Position numbers and translations under genes: made by a program. A stretch of 64,000 nt of DNA from Gibbula magus (taxonomy: Eukaryota > Mollusca > Gastropoda > Trochida > Trochidae): positions 38,593,593-38,657,592 of the forward strand of contig OW388304.1 in NCBI GenBank assembly GCA_936450465.1, given 5' to 3'. This document shows positions 44,165 through 56,300 of the stretch, piece after piece (positions within the stretch are counted from its first letter, which is position 1; every line of letters starts with the position of its first letter). The notes beneath the pieces are model-generated. The model saw nothing but the letters and a program-made list of their open reading frames with translations, did no database searches and was not told where the DNA came from.

Positions 44165-44280
44165 ACCACAAATGGCGGCGGATGTCAACACTGTTTAATA
44201 CCGGATGTGACCATTGCTTGACCCGTAATTCTGCAATGTGTTTTGTTATCGTTGCCCAATATGGCGGCGGTACGCATGTC
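44165..44280. promoter_or_regulatory. Possible promoter: two ATGGCGGCGG (YY1-like) sites and CCAAT
   Basis: ACAAATGGCGGCGGATGTC at 44169 and CCCAATATGGCGGCGGTAC at 44256 are about 90 bases apart in a locally GC-richer patch. AANATGGCGGC is the established YY1-type core-promoter motif. The DHHC gene 3.5 kb away on the - strand is the nearest candidate. Start codons within these words open frames of only 8 and 23 codons. Speculative. Confidence 0.25.
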
Positions 44281-44289
44281 AGATGATGA

Positions 44290-45250
44290 AAAAACGTCAC
44301 AGAGATCTATCTCACATTTAATAGGATTATAACGGTGTTAACACGCCTCATTCATTGACTCAATGGTATGTTGAATAATTTTTGTTTTCACATTCGTCCA
44401 ATTGCAAAATAAGAAAATATATGTTCCTTATATTAGGAAAATGAGAAAGTCTGATGTTTTTTTTTAGGAAAGCTCATGCAATGCTATATCTAATGAATGT
44501 TTATGTTAGGTCAGTGGTAATACACTGAAGCTGAGTAATTGTAAATGTCACGACTATAGATTAAATGATGGCCCGAATATTTTTTCAAAAAAGTGTAAAC
44601 CAGTAACAGTGATGAAAATTATATGATTTTTTTAAGGTATAATGCAACTATTATATTAGCAATATAAAGTCACCCTGAGAAATATTGACGCAGTAGATTT
44701 CAAACTAAAGGCCTCTTCAAACAGAAAATCAAGCACAACAAAACATAACCTAACACTCCACTCGATGGGGGAAAGAACAAATCTAAAATCAGCGATTGAA
44801 TATCGTAAAATGCTCCTAAAACTCCGAAATTACCCCCTATGGACGCACGAATACCTATTCTATCGGAAACTTGTAATGTCTAATCTTTCTTTTCAACGGA
44901 CCAATCAGATCGTTCGAAGGGGTGTCTACTGCGGACTAACGTTCACGGAGAGGTTTTTGCGGTCGATTTTCGAGTTAGAAAAGCTATCAAACTTATCGTA
45001 GGGGTGACATATGTTGGAAATCAGCCGGGTTTTGCGGAGAAATGTATAGGTGATACGTATATACGTACGTTCATTTGTGTATATCATCAATTCTTAGCGT
45101 AACTTTTGACCTAATGTCTAACTTACGATATAGAGTATAACATAACCTAAGTCAACTGTCAGTCACAAAATTGTAAATAAAAATTTGACGAAAGAATGTA
45201 TTTCATTGTGAGACCAAAATCTGCCTTACCTAAGTTTTCCTAACGTCGTT
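44290..45250. other. No gene recognised
   Basis: A 78-codon + strand frame (44765-45001) has a reasonable mix of residues but no known motif or clear splice borders. I do not call it a gene. Confidence 0.35.
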
Positions 45251-45265
45251 TGTCGTCTTGTAGTG

Positions 45266-45538
45266 GGGACGGGATAGCGCAGTGGTTAGCGCCTTCGGCT
45301 TCGGATCAAGAGGTCCGGGGTTCGAATCCCGCCAGGGGCACGGTAACTTTGTCTGCAGTAGAGAACTATTCTACACGTAATGTTTGGGTGCAATGCTACA
45401 CTGAATTTCAGCGTAGTACCACCCATGGTTCACTAGTTCCAGCCGCTGCTCGCAGGTTTCACCGCAGTGCATAGCCACATTGCGTTGCGGGCTTTCTCCC
45501 TGCCGCGATATAAGTGAAATACTCTTGAACTCACTCAC
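45266..45538 (+). repeat. tRNA-derived SINE (family S), best copy, with 13-bp target duplication
   Basis: A box TAGCGCAGTGGTTAGC and B box GGGTTCGAATCCCGCC in a near-tRNA head (45266-45340), the conserved body, and a TTGAACTCACTCAC tail. TCGTCTTGTAGTG is repeated exactly at 45253-45265 and 45539-45551, marking target-primed insertion and a fairly recent event. Confidence 0.92.
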
Positions 45539-45554
45539 TCGTCTTGTAGTGTAA

Positions 45555-46560
45555 TAATTTCTGTAGTATATCATCCATTATTCCTACATGATTTTTGTTC
45601 TAGGGCAGCGTTTTCCGTTGATTGAGTCAAGCTGTCACTTGCAATGAAACACACAAGTTCGCACGTGCAGCACATGCAATCACAAAGGGTTTGGGTTTCA
45701 AATTACAAAAACACGAGAAGCCCGTGCAGTCAGTGCTTGTTTATTTATGGAGCGTTTTGCTTTCTTCCCAATCCTTGTTTCCCAATGTTTCATCTCGTCG
45801 TTTGATTGACAGTGTTTTTCAATAAAAATTACTTCAGTGAAAATACGGATTTTGTATTAATATATAATTGCCACATAGAACAGTTAAATATATAAAAGTA
45901 CAGATTTCGTGGCAGTAGTTGCTGAAAACAAAATATAAATATTATGTAAAATAGACGTTGAATATGTTCCAGTGAATCACTTTTAAATCTATATGAACTC
46001 AAAGCTTTGATGTGTTGTGAAGAGGAGAGTTTAATTCGTTTAAAAATATTCAACTATTCCTAAGGACATTCTTCCACCTTCGTCCAATCGTTCATTCACT
46101 CTAAAATATTCAAGGTATCAAAAACACAGACGAGATAAATAAGAAACTTACAACATCGATTGAAACGTCTCTCTAGAAAACGATTATTATTTTATTGATA
46201 TTCGATATGCGGCAACTGCATTTTGTAAAGAACAAATCAACAATTGTGTCTCCGCTTATAAAGGACTATTAATTGGCAATAAATTTTCATTTTGGAAATG
46301 TGTTTAAATAGCCTACTTTTAAATGTTGACGATAAAAACATTTTGTTTGTCACTTGTTTGCGTAATTATATTCAAGTTTGCACTAAAACTTTAAAATAAC
46401 TTTGGCAAATTGTTTCCATAAATATATCAAAGTTACACAGGAGATATAGTTGGGTGTAATCAAGCGATATTTCTACAGACATCGTTTTGCCAGTAGATAT
46501 TTCACAATTTCCTCTCTCCGTCAACCACATGACATCGATTTCACCAGCAACTAAATGACG
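45555..46560. other. No gene seen
   Basis: AT-rich intergenic sequence. Frames of under 75 codons carry no motif. Confidence 0.45.
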
Positions 46561-46599
46561 ACAATGACAGCGCTATGACGTCACCGCCTGGATGTCTAA

Positions 46600-46832
46600 A
46601 ACGCAGTCCCGAGTTCCGTTCCATAACAGAGAGTGCTTATAATAGCTCATTGATCGCTCAATGTAGCGCTCAAAGTAGCGCTCAATGTAGCGCTCATTCT
46701 CTCCTAAACGACACGGTGCGATTCCTCGAAGTTTGATCGCCTTGCTACGTAGCGCTACATTGAGCAATCGCGTTCAAGAGAGGTTTAAAAGTAATCACTC
46801 ATTGAGCGATTACTTTTAAACCTTTCTTGAAC
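46600..46832. repeat. TAGCGCTC repeats and 25-bp hairpin
   Basis: 46652-46700 repeats TGTAGCGCTCAA-type words four times; 46748-46768 carries the inverted form GTAGCGCTACATTGAGC. Arms GTTCAAGAGAGGTTTAAAAG.. (46772-46796) and their complement (46808-46832) form a 25-bp stem with one mismatch and an 11-base loop. Confidence 0.75.
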
Positions 46833-47070
46833 ATGGCCCCGATGTACAGTTTTTATTGAAATAAAAGAATAACGATTTTGGAGGATAAATGAAACAATCA
46901 CCCTCGTGTCTTCTGATAACAAATATAGTCACATGTTGAAAAGTAAAATATCATCCCAAGCCTCGGATATTGTTTTTTTTATCAACTAGTATTGATATCA
47001 TTGATATTAGAATACACTTGAGGAAGATACTTTATAGAGCCAACAAATCGAGGCCTCCGCCAACAATACT

Positions 47071-47429
47071 TTAAAGGGGTAGTAGCACGTTTTGTGAAAA
47101 GTTTATTTTTTCAAATTTCCCATTTATAACGATAGTTTATGTGACATATATTGACTTTAGAGGGTAAAATATCTTATTACACAAACCAATTTTTCTTATA
47201 TTAGTAGAAATAACGGTGTTGTGTTTAAAGCACGGCGGCCATTTTATTGTGAACACATTTTATTATTTCGAATGACAAAAACGATTCACATGGCTTTACC
47301 GAACTATGTACAATCACTTTTTAATTTGATTTTCCGAAGATAGAAGGGTTTTTTACTATTGGTGACATTATTTTTCAAATTTATTTCATCGACTTATTTG
47401 AGAAAAAAAACGTGCTACTGCCCCTTTAA
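47071..47429. repeat. MITE family A, copy 3
   Basis: TTAAAGGGGTAGTAGCACG to CGTGCTACTGCCCCTTTAA. Orientation is opposite to copy 1, judged from the internal GCGGCCATTTTATTGTGAAC word. Confidence 0.85.
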
Positions 47430-47856
47430 GGTTACCGTGTAATATGTAAAGCAAAATGCCAATTCATAAGTTAAAGTAAACCTTGCTTTGTGAAAGGAGC
47501 CCTAGAATAATTTAACAGTAACACAACCATGTAAAAAATGATATTTTATTGCACATATAAATGAATACTTCTGACATGTTTATGTCAAATAGTAAACCAT
47601 AACAAGTTAACTGAATGAGACAGACTTTAACATTATAATTTTTTTTTCAAAAAAGAGTTGAGTTTAAATATTTTCTTCTTGGGTCATTTAGTATAAAGTC
47701 ACAACCGTAACTCACTAAGGTAGCCTTAGCGCAATGATAAGGATGACGCTAAGGTAAACCTTAGAGTTAACGTTGTTTTCTGCAACAACATCATGACCGA
47801 AAAACATTAAAGAAGAAGAAGAAAAAGAGGAAGAACAACATTTTACTATTGTGCAT
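47430..47856. other. No gene seen
   Basis: Apart from the small dispersed repeat 47695-47795 (shared with 41120-41225), AT-rich sequence without coding signal. Confidence 0.45.
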
Positions 47857-47948
47857 CCTCGGTTACCCAGGGTTTTATATATGCTCCGTTTCTCTCCACT
47901 ATAAAGCGGAGAGAAACGGAGCATATATAAAACCCTGGGTAACCGAGG
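47857..47948. repeat. Perfect 41-bp hairpin
   Basis: Arm 47857-47897 (CCTCGGTTACCCAGGGTTTT..) and arm 47908-47948 are exact reverse complements with a 10-base spacer ACTATAAAGC. No mismatch in 41 bp. Either a very young foldback/MITE or a hairpin kept perfect by gene conversion or function. Confidence 0.92.
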
Positions 47949-48186
47949 AAGACTATTGTGTCACATGCTGATATTCATACATAATGACACCTTAAAATGA
48001 TATCACATAACACCCGGCCATTTGGCCTACGAGACACATTGAAACATTAACACATACGATAAGTAATAAATTTGTACACATTGACACATATACATTTTAC
48101 ACTGTCACTTCCACCCCATCCAACCCAACCCCAAATTATTGCACACACTGCCATATAAAACTATAACCAGCATCCCTCTCACCCAC

Positions 48187-48628
48187 TTAAAGGGAAACTT
48201 CTATCACCGATCTATCGGCAGCATCCGCCATCTTGGATTTTTGACATTTCTTGAAATGAAAACACGCTATAAATTTACCCAATTCTAATTTTTTGTATAA
48301 ATCATATACACTGATAGAACATTTACATAGTAACAAATGACGTAGGCTATCATAAAACTAATAAACACTGTGCTGTTAGACCGTTGCGAAGTTTTCCCCA
48401 CTCGCAGTGCCGATGAATGGCTTCAATTCTCATTGTTTTTATTATTCAACAAAAGTGCGCTTGTCTTTATCAAGTTGTGAAATGTAAAGTCATCAAAGTA
48501 TTAACTTCATTAATATATTTCAGTTTGACGATGTTTTAATCATATATTAATAGCATATATGTGTAAACGAGAATATCCTCTGGAATTTCGTTTCCACAAA
48601 AAATACCCCGATAGAACCATCCTTTTAA
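48187..48628. repeat. MITE family B, copy 2
   Basis: TTAAAGGGAAACTTCTATCAC to CGATAGAACCATCCTTTTAA; shares GCCATCTTGG, TGAAATGAAAACACGCTATA and GCCGATGAATGGCTTCA with copy 1. Confidence 0.75.
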
Positions 48629-48629
48629 G

Positions 48630-49685
48630 AAATCTATGATAATACAGATGGAATCAATCGATACAGAATCTGAATGGTCGCAATCAAGTTTCGCTTTACC
48701 AACAGCGACGATTTTCAAAATGAGCATATGGCCCGTTACCGCAAATGTCAGGAAAATTAGCGGTCCCTCATATGTGCGATGCATGTATACATAGGGTAAT
48801 GAGTTGACTAGAAACCTTGGATCAATTTTACCCGTTCTGGTCGTTGACCTGTTCTGGGCGTTACATCTACGACATCAAGACAAAGGCGGTCCTTTTTGAC
48901 AACTTTGATATGATAGAAGTACAGTGGTTTGGTACCACATATTCACCTTTTACCACTTAAGTTGTTTTGGGGAACTTAGTATAGTAGCGCATTGTAATAG
49001 AGGTTATGTGGAAGACTTGAATAGGGAAGAGAATGTATATCAACGAAACTTTCAATAACCTATAAATAAAAACTGGACTCAAAATATTCAGGAACGTCGC
49101 TTTGGTAATATGACCATGCATCATATTATCGTGAACGATGTCAGAAACTATATAGATAAACATTGCTATTTTAATCCATGATAACAATCCTTTTTTGAAA
49201 ATTGGCATATAAAGCATAAACGTATGTCATAGTTTCATAACTACCCAAGGTCATAACCTCTCGCATTCATTCATAAATAAAAACAAGCTTAAGGCAACGG
49301 GATATACATAAAATATATTCTGCCTGAAATTGAATTATAATTTGGATAAAAATGAAGAGTTGTAATTTCCAAAGGTTTCTTACTTTATCCATTTTTTTGG
49401 GGGATCGACAGGAACATTCATTTGTGCTACGTTCGGCACCCTCCATTTTGGTTTTGTGTTTAATTTAAATGTGTAGCGCCGATGAATGGCTTCACTTCTC
49501 ATAATGTTTTCTTTATCAAATTGCCTAATCTCAAATTGCCTAATCTAAAATATAAATCTCAGTACATTTCAACTTGATTGTATGATAATCATGTATTAAT
49601 AACATATGTACATAAAAATGAATGTATCTTTGGTTTCCGCTAAAAATACGCCAATAGAACATTTCCTTTAAGGCAGAAAAGGGTG
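48630..49685. other. No gene seen; family B fragment at its right end
   Basis: 49420-49673 repeats the family B right half (CCGATGAATGGCTTCA, ACGCCAATAGAACATTTCC then TTTAAGG). The remainder is AT-rich with no motif in its short frames. Confidence 0.45.
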
Positions 49686-50170
49686 AGTAACAATAGATCG
49701 GACTATCGATTTATCGCAATAGTTACTGTGTCAATAGTTCTTTATGGATAGTAACTTTAAAAAACAAACAATAACATCGATAGCATGGCAAACTATGGAT
49801 AGTTTCAATAGTTATTTAATCCAGTTGTTTACTTGAACCTAAAAGTAAATTTGCGACTTTTAGATAAAACATAACAACAAGAAGATGCAAGTGTTATCAT
49901 TCTTGTTGCTTTTGTCAAATTCTGTCAATTTGGAAGAAGAAAGTTCAAAATAAGGACAAGAAAACACTCATCTAGAATTTATGTTGTTTTTTTATAAACT
50001 ATTGCAATAGTTAGTCACAATAGACTATCGGAATAGTTAACAACAATAGACTATCGCTATCGCAATAGTTAGTCACAATAGACTATCGCAATAGTTATCA
50101 ACAATAGACTATCGCTATCGCAATAGTTAGTGACAATTAATAGACTATCGCTATCGCAACAGTCACCCTT
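49686..50170. repeat. CGATAG-rich MITE, copy 3, directly downstream of GNS
   Basis: GGGTGAGTAACAATAGATCG to CGCAACAGTCACCCTTT, with ACTATCGCTATCGCAATAG words repeated several times near the right end. Orientation is opposite to copies 1 and 2. It ends about nine bases from the GNS stop codon, so it should lie in the GNS 3' untranslated region; ATTAAA on the - strand near 49815 could serve as a poly(A) signal. Confidence 0.7.
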
Positions 50171-50179
50171 TGTCTCTGA

Positions 50180-50335
50180 TCATTTTTTCTGCATCTTACG
50201 ACACTTGTCTCCCGCGCATTGCGACATGGCGGCGAGATCTGCACTGAGCTGAGAAATCACACTGGGGTCCGCTGTCTTGGCAATGTTAGTTATCTCATCC
50301 GGGTCCTTCTTTAGGTCATATACTTCTATGAAGTT
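50180..50335 (-). CDS. GNS: GNS last exon and stop
   Basis: Acceptor ATTTATTTACAG. 51 residues, [20 protein letters not shown].. to [12 protein letters not shown], then TGA at 50180-50182. Contains the conserved sulfatase C-terminal EVYDL..DP..NIA block. Confidence 0.95.
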   Translation of the reverse strand, partial: NFIEVYDLKKDPDEITNIAKTADPSVISQLSADLAAMSQCAGDKCRKMQKK

Positions 50336-53300
50336 CTGTAAATAAATATGAAGATTATTACAAAAACCAAGCGCATCATACCACTTTTATGACATAAATG
50401 TGATTCTTACGCAAGCGGGCAAAGATACGCCGGGAATTAAAGTTTTCATAATGGTCATGGGAATTACAGTTTTTCTAAATATAACTTGCATTTTGATTGG
50501 TTGACGGAACTACTTTACGCCCATTCATGAAATGCTAAGCTGTACTATTTTAGCTAAATCACGCATAGATGAACAACTTCGAGCATGCAAATTTCAAGTC
50601 ACACGTAACTAAAACATAGAACATAGAAAATCATGTTCACTATATGTTTCGAGAACGTATTTACTGTACTAAACTTGCAAAGCGAAGCATCACGGAAGAG
50701 TAGTTGGATGCAATGCCGTCACGTCATGGCTTTGTGACGTAATTACTATCCCGTCAAGCATTCAAACTGAGCCATTGTCAGTTCACGTTTTCACTAATTT
50801 TCCCTCATTCTACGACATTGTTTACAAGAGAAACGAGTTGTTTACTATGTCATTAACTATTTTGGGAATACAATTCAACAGCAACTTCAGAATGTTTCTG
50901 AATAAAATGCAAATTGCAAACTATTTAGTTGTGCGCATCTTGAAATTGTAAGAGAGTTTATGAATGGCGTATGAGTACAATTTGTATTTTACAGTCTTAC
51001 ATCAAAGAAAGTGAATTCGCGTCTTGTTTTTGTATTTTTACGCATTAAAATGACCTTAGGTAAGAAAAAGAATAACCAACTCGGTGCTCGGAATTACGAA
51101 TTATCTGTCCCTCGTGAATTATTGATGTAAAACTCCTCGCTAAAGCTCGGGGTATATCACAATAATTAACTCGGGAGAGATAATCCGCAATTCCTCCCAA
51201 CTCGTTGATTATTCTTATATATTTGTTATTGCCCAAACGGAACCGCTGGCAAAACTTACATTTGCGAGGTGTTTTATTTTAAATAGTCGTATGACACACT
51301 TGCTAATATAGTTTTACTTTATTTTTTACTAGAAAATACCACGATATGTACGATAACCATTTCCCTCAGCCGAAATAAACCGCGAAAGTACATGTCCTGA
51401 TAAAATGTTTCCGATTGTAAAGCAATCAACCGCACGTGCGTCTCGTGCAGATTTAAGGTTCTGGAATGTACAAGGGCGATTCGAACGTGCAACTCGTGCA
51501 ATCTGAGGGACATTGAGTGTTCTCGCAAATATCAGACCAACGGAAAGACGTACCTATATTTCCTCTAATTGACGCCGGGTCTCGAATAAACGCCGGGGTA
51601 TGACCGTTTTAAAGGAATAGACGCCGGTCTAAAATAAGTGTGTGATATGATGACCAAAGTTTTACAGAAATGCAACGTTAATATGTTCATGTGTATGTCT
51701 CTTAAAGGTGCATCCATTGTGTTTCATAACATTGTATTTGGCTTTAATACGTTCCAACTCTCAACATGTGCTGTCTACAATACAAATACATTCACTCAGC
51801 TTGCATATTTACTCCCAATTGCCAAATATATCATAATTACTAGTTTCCACTTAAAATCGAGTAACATCATTATGCATGTGCAGAAACCCCGAAACTGAAC
51901 GTCCCATTTACATGCACAGCCGTTATATGACCTATTAAACATTATCAACTCAAATTTGTATTTTTGTCTGTTATAAATAAGATTCCAAAATTACGTTTGA
52001 CTCATTGACGCGCGCCACACGCTGTGCATTGTCCGGTTTTCGATCAGAAATCACTACTTTTACCTTCATATCGTCAATATGCTAAGTCTACTATCATCAA
52101 AATGATAGTTTTCGGTAACAGTCGGTACTGCTCGATAAAGTAACACAATTTTTAACGTTTAGCATTTGTGACCCCCTATACAACACAATGGATGTACCTT
52201 TAAAGAACATATTGTTTCCGTTCAATAACGATAAATATCCACCAAAACAAATTCATATTCACGAAACTGTGTCATGATTATACTTGTTCATGTGTTTAAG
52301 TTTGTCGGTTGGATTTCTGTTGCCAACATAACAATAGAAGCCGGGTCTCGAATAGACGCCGGGACTGAAAGAGATCTGAAAATATAGACGCCGGGGCGTC
52401 TACTGGAGGAAATACGGTATTTGCACATCGAAGAATATATATGTTCATACGTGCATGTCTTGAAAAAATGGTATGAGTATTTTTGACATGATTCAGCGAG
52501 TTTTATATAAACTACCGGGCAAAAGAAAGTTTTCACCTAAGTTTATTTCGATTAATTCAATATTTAAAAGAAATCAGATGTATTTGACTATGACACGATA
52601 CAATAATACTTATCTGCAGTAGTTTGAAAGACTTTGTTGGTGACTGAGGTTAAATTTTAGTTCAAATATCTTTTTATAATGAAGACAGGGTTAAGAATGA
52701 AATTTTCACCAACATGACCCCTGCCCTGTTAAAAATGTTTTAAATGTGTGCAGAATCAGGCACATTTATTTATTTTCACATAGGATATGTCTTATATGTC
52801 GATGAACAGTTGTGTATCATAAACAATAATTTAAAAACAAAATTAAACTTAAAATTTCATCTTTAAAAAAATAATTAAAAAACATGTAGAAGTATTCTTT
52901 GACTGCTAACTAAAAACCTGTACTTATCAGTTTAGGATTATGACATCGAAAACTTGAGATATTTGCAATTGAAAATCATACATATGATAAAATCAACTGA
53001 GGTGAGTACTTTCTTTTGCCCGGTAGTTTACGTTGTTTAAAGGAGGCTGTCAAAATGGACTCACTTGGTTCTAAGGATAAACACTGGATAACATTTGAAG
53101 GAATATACTATAGTTTTATGTAGTTCCGTGCTGAAGGATAAAGTAATTCAGGTAAGTAATAAACATTATCTACAATACAGAGGTAAGTTCTTAAAAGGAT
53201 AAAACTACAGCGTGTTTTTCATTTCGCATTGTGCACAAACAAGACGGCGGATACTGCTAATTGAAACATCACTTAAAGATCCATCGAGTATGGTGATAGA

Positions 53301-56300
53301 CATACCGAAAAAATGCTAAAAGTCTATCTCATTGTAATATATTTTCGCAGATTTTTTCAACTCAATAGAAGTGAAGAAATCGCAGTGATTAGTAAAGGTA
53401 TATATATATATATATTCCCGGTCTAAATATAGATCAAGTCTGTAATTTTCAAACGCAAAGGATTGTGGTTTAACTCACATACTGTAAACAAACAAAAGAG
53501 TAGTACTATTAGTACTCAAAGAAATTGAAATATACAGTTTTTGACGTTTGTTTAGTGACCATTTCATTCAATTGTGTTCCTATAGATTTTGAAATCAATA
53601 GTTTACCCAACTAGGTATTTTCCTTGAATTGTATAATCATTGAGATTATATACATAATATATGTGTCATAGTATGCTGGTATAAACACAATACAAATATC
53701 ATTTAACCGATAACATGTCAATAATGTGTACATCCACGGGACATTAAGAAAAATGGTAATATAACAGTAAATTCAGTAACGTATGACAAAGGACGAAATC
53801 ACGAAACACTTGTGAAATTGACAAGTCTTCGTGCCACGGAAACGCTTGTTGTTGTGTAGTACGTTTTGTGCTATAAGTGAATTATTGTGTATGACGTCAT
53901 ATTCTATTGACGCGCGTTACTCGAGGGAGCTTGTCTTTGAATAAAATATCATCGTCGTGATTTGAAAATTATATATCATATGGCATATTGTTGATTAAAT
54001 ATTTTTCTGACGATTGATGTCATAAGTCAGTTTTCAAAAAATATGTTTTTATTTGAAACACTTACATACTCGATGGCTTTTTAATGGAGAACTCACCACC
54101 GTATCTTGCAACTGACAGTACTTGTATAGTGAAGAAGATGCGCTCTCTATCACACAGGCGAACGTGTTGTTCTTTGCATCCTCGCACACACAGTGATGGT
54201 TGCATATCTGTCAAATAGGAAAATGTCTCAAGAGCATCGTACCATAAAAAAACATAACACTTAACAACTCGAAACCAATAAGCTTCAGAAAATATAATTC
54301 AAGGTCGTTGATTTGGAACAAAAGCCAAATAATAAATGAAACGGTCTGATTAAAATAGACAGTTTTCCGAGAAATTAAAGTTGCAAAATAGTACATTTAT
54401 CGGATACGAACTCACATCGTTCGGAGGTTTCCTGGCAAACCGTCTGATAACAGCCCGTATACTTGCATGTTCTGACGCAATTCAGTTAACCGTTCACAAG
54501 ACCTCCAACAAAAGTTTTCGGTGCGAGAAGCTAGGGGCAGGTAACTCCAAACAGTTTTACTTTTTTCTGTTCAAAATGTTTTCAAAACGGCGACCCTTTA
54601 AAAACTATGATGTGATTGGTCAGCTGTTTGACTGGGCTTTGTCTGCGCTAAACTGGTACGGACCACGCGCCTATATACGGGGTGTATTTAGACCTTGTGG
54701 CGAGGAATCTATAGAACAAGTTCGTATCCCGATTCCCGACATGAACTATTTTGCAGATTTAATTCCTCGGAACAGGGTTGATTTTAATCAAACTGATGAA
54801 TGAAACGTCAACAAACACAACTCACAAGGAAACACATACCGATAAACCCTGTCCATCATACTGAGGACACATGGGAAGTTTGTCTATATATTCTCCAGAA
54901 TGCTCCACAAGGAACTTGGTGCGGAATCCTCGAACAGTTTCATTGGTCGGCTGGGTGAAGATATTAGCCAATGACAGCCCGTCTACGTCATCAGGGACTT
55001 CCCCTCCAGACAGCTCGATAAATGTCGGAGCAAAATCTATGTTCATCACCAACTCCTGGAGACGAAGTTAAATAAATAAATTGAATAAATAAAACTGAAT
55101 TAAAGATGATTAATAGCGTTTATTTGTCAGATCATCACACTCAAATATCCTTATGGTATTTCTAATTTTCATTTCTTGAAAAATAATAGCTTTAAATTGT
55201 TGTAACTTAATGAGTTACCAAGTTACCATTTTGTACCCTTCTGTAAACCAGAAGGTTTAAAGGGGCAGTAGCACGTTTTTTGCTAAATTTATTTTTTCAA
55301 ATTTCCTATTTATAATGATAGTTTGTGCCATTTAAATGTACTATAGAGGGTAAAACATCCTATAACACAAACCAATTATCCGTAGTGGTGATAACGATGT
55401 TGCGTATAAAGCAAAAATTATTATTTCGAATGACAAAAACGATCCCCATGGCTTTACTGAGCCATGTACACTAATTTTTAACTTGATTTTCTGAAGAGAG
55501 AAGGGTGTTTTTACGATTGGAGAAATTATTTTTCAAATACTTTTTCATCGACTTATTTGAGCAAAAAAACGTGCTACTGCCCCTTTAAGATCTGAAAAAA
55601 CAATGTATTTATTCTTTCTAAACGCCAGATTAAATAATTATTGAAAATCAACTTTCTGTACACAAAAGCAACGCACACGCAACTTTCAAATGCTATTTAT
55701 CACGTAACCTACATCTCGTATTTGTCCGGGTTTGATTCCCGGACCACGCACCATAAGCGGGACTCGAACATCAAAGTCGTACAACTGCCGCTTGTCACCC
55801 GGCATGGAAAACTGACCTGGTCAAATATTGCACAAAATAAATTATGTGATTAGTTCAAAACATATATATATACGTAAACGTCAAAGGGTATATGTATTTC
55901 CTATGAAGGCTAGCATAACGGTGTTCCATGATATATTCTATACGATACCCTAGGGCGAAATATCACTTGTGACGTGACGTCATAGACCAATTCGGTCAAA
56001 ATGCGACGACGGCGAATTGCCTGTCAATATTTGAAAGTGGAATTTTTCTCAATTTTAAACGTACAGTATTCAATATACATGTACATACATGTATGTCCCT
56101 ATCATATTATTTTTACTACACGGAATCCTAAATATCGTTATATCCTCGCTCGGGAAATATGATATATATAATTTATGAGCATTTATGACATTGCCACTTA
56201 TATCATAGCTTAATTTTAATTCGCCAAAGGGACTCCTTACTAATGTTATCCAATAAAGAAGAAATGTTCGTAACATCATGATATGATTAGGAAATAAAGT

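Noticed and set aside
44765..45001. 78-codon + strand frame as a small gene
   Set aside because: No motif, homologue or splice context recognised; too short to support alone.
54381..54803. 140-codon + strand frame
   Set aside because: Falls inside a dispersed repeat also found at 1020-1400, where the frame is not kept.
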